Positions 58,265-64,000 of a stretch of DNA of 64,000 nucleotides are shown here, piece after piece (within the stretch, counting starts at the first letter, position 1; the number at the start of each line of letters is the position of its first letter). The notes below the pieces were generated by a model. It was not told the DNA's origin. It ran no database searches and saw only the letters and a program-made list of their open reading frames with translations. Location of the stretch: assembly GCF_900109685.1 (NCBI RefSeq), contig NZ_FOBB01000001.1:1-64000 (forward strand), read 5' to 3'. The DNA comes from Chitinophaga rupis (GTDB taxonomy: Bacteria > Bacteroidota > Bacteroidia > Chitinophagales > Chitinophagaceae). A program made the position numbers and the translations under genes.

Positions 58265-59494
58265 TTATTTCACGATCCACCGGTTCACCATATTATCCGG
58301 GCCTTCCAGCACTACTTTATAAAAGCCTTTGGGCAGCTGTTGTACGTCTACTACTGCTTTTTCCTGTTCCAGCGGCACCTGTGCCAGCAGCTGGTAATCA
58401 TCCTGGCCGCCTTCTTTGAACCGGTTGGTAGTGGTTACCCATATTTTCACCTTTCCTTTTTTAGCCATGGCCTTCCATTGCAGCTGTAGCTTGCCATCTG
58501 CATACACGGCCTGCGGCTGTACCAGGGATACAGGGCCTATAAGCGGCACCCCATCTACTTCCCGGGCGTTTGCTTCAGGGATATTAATTTTCATAAAGCG
58601 GGCAATGCTGGGCATAATATCTACTATACCCGGCTGGCCATGCTTAAAACAATCATTCAGCTGCTGCGCATTGGTTACCATCCAGGTGGTACGTTCCCGG
58701 TCCGACTGGCGGCCATGCCCCCGGCCGGTTACGCTATCGCGCCCATGATCCGTGGTAATGAAGATCAGCCAATCTTCCCCGAACTGTTTACGGCGGTACT
58801 GGATGGCGCTCCAGATGCGGCCTACCTGGTCATCTACCATCTTCACGGCATCGTACATTTTTTCACTGTCGCCAAAACGGTGGCCCATATCATCACTGTA
58901 TTCCAGGTACACCCAGGAAAGGTCCGGCGCATTGGTACGGAGGTAGGCTGCGGCCTGGTTGGTCACGGTTTCATCTATCAGGTGAATGTACTGGCTGCTT
59001 TTATCATGCGGGTACTGTACCGTATCCAGCTCCAGCCCATCCACATGATGATCTATATGCAGGTACCCGGTTTGCTGCAGGCTATCGCCTACCAGCTTGG
59101 TACGGTTATCCAGCCAGGTAGAGAAAATAGCGGCTTGCTTTTGCGGGTAAGCCGCTTTAAAATAGCGGAACAGGCTCCAGTAATGGTAGTTCTGTGCGGC
59201 AATATCGTTATCCCATACATTGTGCTTATTCACCCAAACGCCTGTGAGCAGGCTGTTATAGCCTACTGCGGAAATAGTGGGTGTTTGAGAATAACCGCCC
59301 TTTTCCCCACCTACGTAAGCGCGGGTATAACCGCCTACCGCTGCAATACTGTCCATGTGCGGGGTGGGAACTTTTTCTTTTACATCTGCCGGAATACCGT
59401 CCACGATAATAAATACCGCCTTACGGGCGCCTTGCTGGGCGTAGAGGGTAAGACCTGAGAGCACTAACAGGAAGGTATATATGATCTTTTTCAT
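58265..59494 (-). CDS. Type I phosphodiesterase/alkaline phosphatase superfamily protein
   Basis: A 409-residue secreted protein (signal peptide about 19 residues, LYAQ). The alkaline-phosphatase-fold metal sites are visible: FIIVDGIPAD near residue 30, the nucleophile threonine in GYSQTPTISAVGYNSLLTG (about 88), LEYSDDMGHRFGD (about 200), and TDHGRDSVTGRGHG (about 250). It should hydrolyse phosphodiesters or phosphomonoesters in the periplasm. The last 80 residues form a separate beta-sandwich. It lies directly downstream of SusD. The hairpin between them leaves no room for a promoter, so it is probably transcribed from the SusC/SusD operon. Confidence 0.87.
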   Translation of the reverse strand: MKKIIYTFLLVLSGLTLYAQQGARKAVFIIVDGIPADVKEKVPTPHMDSIAAVGGYTRAYVGGEKGGYSQTPTISAVGYNSLLTGVWVNKHNVWDNDIAAQNYHYWSLFRYFKAAYPQKQAAIFSTWLDNRTKLVGDSLQQTGYLHIDHHVDGLELDTVQYPHDKSSQYIHLIDETVTNQAAAYLRTNAPDLSWVYLEYSDDMGHRFGDSEKMYDAVKMVDDQVGRIWSAIQYRRKQFGEDWLIFITTDHGRDSVTGRGHGRQSDRERTTWMVTNAQQLNDCFKHGQPGIVDIMPSIARFMKINIPEANAREVDGVPLIGPVSLVQPQAVYADGKLQLQWKAMAKKGKVKIWVTTTNRFKEGGQDDYQLLAQVPLEQEKAVVDVQQLPKGFYKVVLEGPDNMVNRWIVK

Positions 59495-59516
59495 ACTTAC
59501 ATGGTTTTAAAAAGCA

Positions 59517-59575
59517 GCTGACTAAAAGAATGTAAAAGTAAAATGCTGTGAACATTTTACATCCTTTTAGTCAGC
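59517..59575 (-). terminator. Strong hairpin between SusD and the phosphodiesterase gene
   Basis: A 21-bp stem with one mismatch (59517-59537 with 59555-59575) and a 17-nt loop, starting 9 nt beyond the SusD stop. On the minus strand it is followed by TGCTTTTTAAAAC. The next gene begins only 22 nt later, so this is either a leaky terminator or an mRNA-stabilising stem within the operon. Confidence 0.75.
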
Positions 59576-59583
59576 CTCATAGT

Positions 59584-61044
59584 TTATTCTTTGATCAGTA
59601 ACCACATTTGTCCGTTAATATTATCCCCTGTGGGGTATTGGCGGCTAATGGCGGCAGTTACATTCTCACGGTTCAGGTCAAACTCATTTTCAGGATACAT
59701 CCAGCGTTTGGGTACCTGGTGGTTGTTAAGCACACCGGCGCCGGATACATCAAACACGGGGAAGCCTGTACGCCGTTGCTCATAAAAGGGCAGCCAGCCG
59801 GTGTTCACAAAACAGGCAATGTATTTTTGTGTAATAATGGCTTTCAGCTCCTGCCCTGCCTGCAGCTGTACAGCCGGTTGGGCCAGGTAGGCGGTGATGG
59901 CGTCCGGCGTTGTTTTATAGAACTCCTGAGAGGCCTGTATACCTTTCTTATAATAATCGCTGGCGCTGCCACTGATCCAGCCGCGCACCACCGCTTCTGC
60001 CAGTATGAACTGCAGCTCTGCATATCCCATAGCGGTGCTGGCCTCATTCACGGGGTCATGGTAGTAACGCTCATCTATTTTAGATGCCTGCCCCGCTGCT
60101 ACCCGGGTAGAGTTCTCGTCAATAGTAGCGCTGCCCATAACACCACCGTAGGCATTAAAATCATCATCTGCCAGCCCGGAATGGATGGGCGCTTTAGCTG
60201 CCATACGGAACAAACGCGGATCTTTTAACCCTTTCAGCATGTTCACAAAAGTTTCCTCCATGTAATAAGCGGTTTGCAGACCGTTGTTGTTAAAGAAGGG
60301 ATAACGGTCATCCTGCAGGTCATAGAACACCAGCTGTGCGTTGTCGGCATTACCGGTAAATAAAGGATACTGCGCCGGGTTGTTCACTATTTCACTGAAC
60401 CGTTGTTTGATATTCAGCTTTGTGTTGCCTTCTTTCTGGGAAAGCATGATGAGCACCCGCAGGCTGAAACTGTTGATCAGCTGTTTCCACTGTTTAATGG
60501 TGCCTTTGTACACTATATCGCCCTGTATGGTGCCTGCATCGTCCGTCAGCGCACTGTTGGCTTCTTTCAGCTGGTCCAGCACTTTCAGGAAAATATCCTC
60601 CTGCTTATCATAGGCTGGTGTAAAATTTTTCTCGTTGCCCTGTAATGCTTCGCTGTAGGGCACATCGCCAAAAGTCAGGGTAAGACGCATAATAAAATAG
60701 GCCCTGAAAAATTTGGCTAATGCCAGGTACACCGGCTTATTTACCCGCTGGGCTTCTATTTCCATCTGCACTACCTGGCGCAGGTTATCATAATCGCCAT
60801 ACCCTGAGCGCTGCCAGCCGTAGTACTGGTTATTATCTACCCCGTCCGTATAGGCCATCTGGCGCGATGCCAGCGCAGCGGACAGGCTTATCTCATTAAA
60901 AGCATCGATCTCTATACCGGTAAGCAGCAGGTCCGGTGAGGCCTGCGTGGTTTTGTTGGGATCTGTCTGGAAAGCCTCAAACTTCTTACAGCTCACCAAA
61001 CCGGTTATAAGCAGCAGGTTAATAACTACAAATATCTTTCGCAT
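59584..61044 (-). CDS. SusD/RagB-type nutrient-binding outer membrane lipoprotein
   Basis: A 486-residue outer-membrane lipoprotein (lipobox LVSC, cysteine about 19). It has a helical TPR-like bundle with GYGDYDNLRQVVQ, KFFRAYFIMRLTLTFGDVPYSEAL (about residues 105-130) and LDQLKEANSAL (about 155). The C-terminal part includes GYAELQFILAEAVVRGW and ends in KRWMYPENE. It forms the lid of a SusC-type porin and captures oligomeric nutrient. The SusC gene lies 19 nt upstream. No glycoside hydrolase gene is beside it; the only nearby enzyme is the phosphodiesterase, so the substrate may be a phosphorylated or non-glycan molecule. Confidence 0.9.
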   Translation of the reverse strand: MRKIFVVINLLLITGLVSCKKFEAFQTDPNKTTQASPDLLLTGIEIDAFNEISLSAALASRQMAYTDGVDNNQYYGWQRSGYGDYDNLRQVVQMEIEAQRVNKPVYLALAKFFRAYFIMRLTLTFGDVPYSEALQGNEKNFTPAYDKQEDIFLKVLDQLKEANSALTDDAGTIQGDIVYKGTIKQWKQLINSFSLRVLIMLSQKEGNTKLNIKQRFSEIVNNPAQYPLFTGNADNAQLVFYDLQDDRYPFFNNNGLQTAYYMEETFVNMLKGLKDPRLFRMAAKAPIHSGLADDDFNAYGGVMGSATIDENSTRVAAGQASKIDERYYHDPVNEASTAMGYAELQFILAEAVVRGWISGSASDYYKKGIQASQEFYKTTPDAITAYLAQPAVQLQAGQELKAIITQKYIACFVNTGWLPFYEQRRTGFPVFDVSGAGVLNNHQVPKRWMYPENEFDLNRENVTAAISRQYPTGDNINGQMWLLIKE

Positions 61045-61063
61045 ACTTTACTTGCTTTGATGA

Positions 61064-64000
61064 TCAGAATTTAAAATTCACATTGAAACCCATGCTGCGC
61101 ATAGAGGGTGTTTGCAGGTCATCTACCCCGGTATCCGGATCTACATTTGGCAGCTTGGCAAACAGCAGCAGGTTACGGCCTATCAGGGCTACGGAAGCGG
61201 AACGGAAGAAGGTGCCTTTGATCCATTTTTCCGGTACCTGCCAGGTCAGGTTCACTTCCCGCAGCTTTAAGAAGGTTTCTGAATAGTAATTGTAACGGGT
61301 GTTGGCAGCGTTGCTGGTGTTCACCATATAATCAATATAGTTCACGGCTTTGGTGTTGGGTGCAAACTTGCGGCTGTCGCTAACAATATTGCCTGCCCCA
61401 TCATACTGGATATCACCGCCGGTTACTACTACACCCTGGCCAACATAGGTGGCCTGCCCTGCATTAGCATCATCGCGGAACTGGTTTACTGTGCCGGGGT
61501 GCGTACCACCCCACCACATTTTCTGATTGGTGGTGGAGTAGATCAATCCGCCAATGCGCCCATCTACCAGGAAACGCAGCGAAAAATTCTTATACCGGAA
61601 TGTATTTTCCACACCGTACACCCAATCCGGATCGTCGTTACCTACATATCGCGTAAAGGGATCATCTTTCGGAAAACCATTGGTCTGATATACAATATTG
61701 CCCTGCGGGTCTTTTTCATATACGGATGCAAAGATGCGGTCAACCCGGTCTCCTGCCTTCAGCTTACCCAGCACAGCTTCATTATTGAAAATGGCCTGCA
61801 GGTAACGGTGATAGCTGCTGAAATTCACCAGCACATCCCAGCTAAAATTCTTGCTGCGTACAGGGGTGCCCGTTAACACAAACTCTATACCCTTGCGTAA
61901 ATACTTATTACCATTTTCCCGGCGGGAGGTGTAACCGCTGGTACCGGATACATTGATGTTCACAATATTATTGTAATCCTGTATACGGTAGTAGGTAGCA
62001 TCAAAGCCCAAACGGTTGCCGAACCACTTCATTTCCAGGCCGGCTTCCCAGGAGGCAGAGGTGCGGGGCTTCAGATCAGGGTTCTGCAGCGCGCCGCCGT
62101 AAGTGAGCGAGGGCGTGCCATTCCACTTAATGCCCCGGTCATAAGCGGGCAGGTAATTGTAGGTATAGTTATTATCCGAATCCAGCAAACCGCTGGACAC
62201 TTTTGACCAGGAGCCGCGTGCTTTCAGGTAAGAGAACCAGTGCGGCAGCTTTACCAGCTCAGACACGAGTATGGAGCCGGATACGGAAGGATAAAAGAAC
62301 GTATTGTTGCTTACCGGCAGGGTGGATATTTTATCGGTACGGCCGGTGAGCGTCAGGTAAAACGCTCCTAAATATTCCAGGTCCACAAAACCATAGGCGC
62401 TGCTGGTACGCCTTTCTTCCAGCCCATTGGTACCCTGTACCGGGTTGGTTGAGTTGCTGAGGTTATAGAATTGGGGTATTGACAGCCCATCTGTATTAGA
62501 CGACTGGTACCGGTAATTGCGGTAGTAGTTGGAGCCGCCTAATTCCGCATGTACTGCAAAGTCTTTGCTGAAGGTATGCTCATACCGCAAAATGAGGTCT
62601 GTAACAATGTCGATATAATTACCGCTGCTCACATAAAAGTTACCGCGGGATTTATCGCTGTAACGCACATAACTCTTAGGCTCCTTTACATTGGAGGTTA
62701 AACCATAGCTGTTAACACCTGTACGGAATTTAGCACTAAAATCCTTATTGAACGTATAGTTCAGGGCCATAGAGCCAAACGTATTGTCCTTATAATAACC
62801 GTTCAGCAGCTCATATGCCTGGAAGTAAGGATTGTTATACCACGACTGGTTATAGTGTTTTTGCTGAATGCCTTCCTGGCCTGGCTGCCAGTAGTTGCGC
62901 AGGTCGCGGATATCTACATCAGCGCCAGTCCATAAAACCAGGTTATACAGGTAGTTACCGGGGCCGTAGCCTACTTCCGGGTAATTATCAGTGTACTGGC
63001 GGTTATAAGTGATGCGTGCATCCACATTCAGCCGGTCAGTTAAATTGTAGTCACCTGATAAGCTGAAGGAGCTGTTGTTCAGATCCGTATTTGGTACCAC
63101 TCCCATTTGATAAATATGAGAGGCTGATGCCCGGAAATTACCTTTATCACTGCCTTTGGTAACACTGATGTTGTTAGTGGAGATAATGCCTGTTCTGAAA
63201 AAATTCTTCACATTATCCTTACCGCGGGCTATAAAGGGCAGCGGCACCCGCTGGTTGGTATTGGGATCTATAGGACTGTTATACTGCGGTGTTTCCCAAT
63301 AACCACTGGGCGTGCTTGGATCGGGCTGATCCAGCTTAGGACCCCAGATCCAGCCGGAACCCTCTGTGCCACCGCCGGAACCATCCACATACGCATATTT
63401 GCCTTTATAGCCATTGCCATAAGTGCTTTGGACTTTGGGTATGCGTATAAAAGAGGGTTGGAACATGGTAGAGGAATTAAATTCCACTGCCAGGTCTTTA
63501 CCCTTACCACGTTTGGTAGTGATCATAATAGCGCCGTACTGCCCTATGGAGCCGTATAATGCAGAAGCAGTGGGGCCTTTCAGCACGTTAATGCTTTCCA
63601 CATCATCCGGGTTCACCTTCCACATATCTGCCTGCTGATCGGGAATACCATCAATTACCATCAGGGGTTTTTGTCCTCTGAGGGAGATGCCTGCATCCCG
63701 GAAAAGGTCTGTAGAGCTGCGGATGGTAAGGCCGGCCACACGGCCGGTTAAGGAGCTAACCAAGTTGGGTTCCCTGGCCTGCGTCATACTTTCACCTTTC
63801 ACCTCCTGCACCGCGTATCCCAGTGATTTCTTTTCTTTTTGTATACCCAGGGCGGTTACTACCACCTCATTCAGGCCCGATACATCGGGCTGTAATGCCA
63901 GGTTAATGGTGGTTTGCCCGCCAACCGTGATCTCCACAGGTTTGTAGCCCATAAAGTTCACCACTAATATATCCGTAGCAGCTACCTGGGGTATGGAAAA
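61064..64000 (-). CDS. SusC/RagA TonB-linked outer membrane protein (partial)
   Basis: At least 979 residues of a TonB-dependent receptor; the frame runs open to the window edge without a stop, so the start is beyond 64000. The visible part begins in the carboxypeptidase-regulatory-like domain (DILVVNFMGYKPVEITVGG). The plug domain follows, with VVTALGIQKEKKSLGYAVQEV, SLRGQKPLMVIDGIP and NVLKGPTASALYGS. A 22-stranded beta-barrel fills the rest, ending with the aromatic MGFNVNFKF. SusC takes up oligomers captured by SusD, using TonB energy. The missing N-terminus should hold the signal peptide and possibly a regulatory domain. Confidence 0.93.
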   Translation of the reverse strand, partial: FSIPQVAATDILVVNFMGYKPVEITVGGQTTINLALQPDVSGLNEVVVTALGIQKEKKSLGYAVQEVKGESMTQAREPNLVSSLTGRVAGLTIRSSTDLFRDAGISLRGQKPLMVIDGIPDQQADMWKVNPDDVESINVLKGPTASALYGSIGQYGAIMITTKRGKGKDLAVEFNSSTMFQPSFIRIPKVQSTYGNGYKGKYAYVDGSGGGTEGSGWIWGPKLDQPDPSTPSGYWETPQYNSPIDPNTNQRVPLPFIARGKDNVKNFFRTGIISTNNISVTKGSDKGNFRASASHIYQMGVVPNTDLNNSSFSLSGDYNLTDRLNVDARITYNRQYTDNYPEVGYGPGNYLYNLVLWTGADVDIRDLRNYWQPGQEGIQQKHYNQSWYNNPYFQAYELLNGYYKDNTFGSMALNYTFNKDFSAKFRTGVNSYGLTSNVKEPKSYVRYSDKSRGNFYVSSGNYIDIVTDLILRYEHTFSKDFAVHAELGGSNYYRNYRYQSSNTDGLSIPQFYNLSNSTNPVQGTNGLEERRTSSAYGFVDLEYLGAFYLTLTGRTDKISTLPVSNNTFFYPSVSGSILVSELVKLPHWFSYLKARGSWSKVSSGLLDSDNNYTYNYLPAYDRGIKWNGTPSLTYGGALQNPDLKPRTSASWEAGLEMKWFGNRLGFDATYYRIQDYNNIVNINVSGTSGYTSRRENGNKYLRKGIEFVLTGTPVRSKNFSWDVLVNFSSYHRYLQAIFNNEAVLGKLKAGDRVDRIFASVYEKDPQGNIVYQTNGFPKDDPFTRYVGNDDPDWVYGVENTFRYKNFSLRFLVDGRIGGLIYSTTNQKMWWGGTHPGTVNQFRDDANAGQATYVGQGVVVTGGDIQYDGAGNIVSDSRKFAPNTKAVNYIDYMVNTSNAANTRYNYYSETFLKLREVNLTWQVPEKWIKGTFFRSASVALIGRNLLLFAKLPNVDPDTGVDDLQTPSMRSMGFNVNFKF

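Noticed and set aside
58640..59458. 272-residue plus-strand frame opposite the phosphodiesterase
   Set aside because: It is a shadow of the coding strand, which has clear metal-site motifs.
1..64000. tRNA, rRNA or phage genes
   Set aside because: I checked the gaps by eye for cloverleaf-like patterns and phage-type genes and found none; short RNA genes inside repeats cannot be excluded.

Overview
The window reads as chromosome of a Bacteroidota bacterium, most likely Chitinophagaceae (Chitinophaga-like). The evidence is a SusC/SusD pair, three secreted proteins with type IX secretion (T9SS) C-terminal sorting domains, Bacteroidota-type promoters (TTG/TTTG, 19-20 nt, TAnnTTTG), almost no Shine-Dalgarno sites, and a 14-gene nuo operon with a short NuoG. 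No rRNA, tRNA, CRISPR or prophage was found.

Layout. 1-1254: the end of an IS3-type element abutting a 5'-truncated acyltransferase. 1219-5837: an old-yellow-enzyme oxidoreductase, a Crp/Fnr regulator and a T9SS protein. 6235-9893: Kup potassium transporter and an OmpA-family protein. 10186-12973: polyprenyl diphosphate synthase and RecJ. 13052-15839: an esterase lipoprotein and HtpG. 16185-21728: two large T9SS exoenzymes, a nuclease-like protein and a GH76/beta-gamma-crystallin/PA14 glycosidase. 22096-23176: rpsF-rpsR-rplI. 23237-25182: two tandem paralogous esterase lipoproteins. 25270-28233: an M19 dipeptidase, a D-threonine-aldolase-like PLP enzyme and RidA, probably a small D-amino-acid/dipeptide unit. 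28343-29620: a MacB-like permease. 29808-43370: the complete nuoA-N operon (complex I) on the minus strand. 43615-48469: two paralogous TPR proteins, a PstS-like lipoprotein and a small membrane protein. 48781-50701: LMW phosphatase and hisS. 50783-53404: DsbD and a stand-alone DsbD N-terminal domain. 53445-56824: purQ and two poorly characterised proteins. 57162-58088: TIGR01777 epimerase. 58265-64000: phosphodiesterase, SusD and SusC (the last continues past the window).

The most unusual content is between the genes. About 18 intergenic regions hold degenerate tandem arrays of short words. The unit is usually 7 bp, in three places 8 bp, and once 11 bp. Many are arranged as two facing arms that can pair with each other. 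The word differs from place to place, but the same words recur at distant loci. Seven of these arrays lie inside the nuo operon and fill all six of its gaps of 80 nt or more. Some arrays overlap the ends of genes and supply their last codons or stop codons. Some double as terminators. They resemble in style the short tandemly repeated heptamers known from cyanobacteria, but their function and origin here are unknown.
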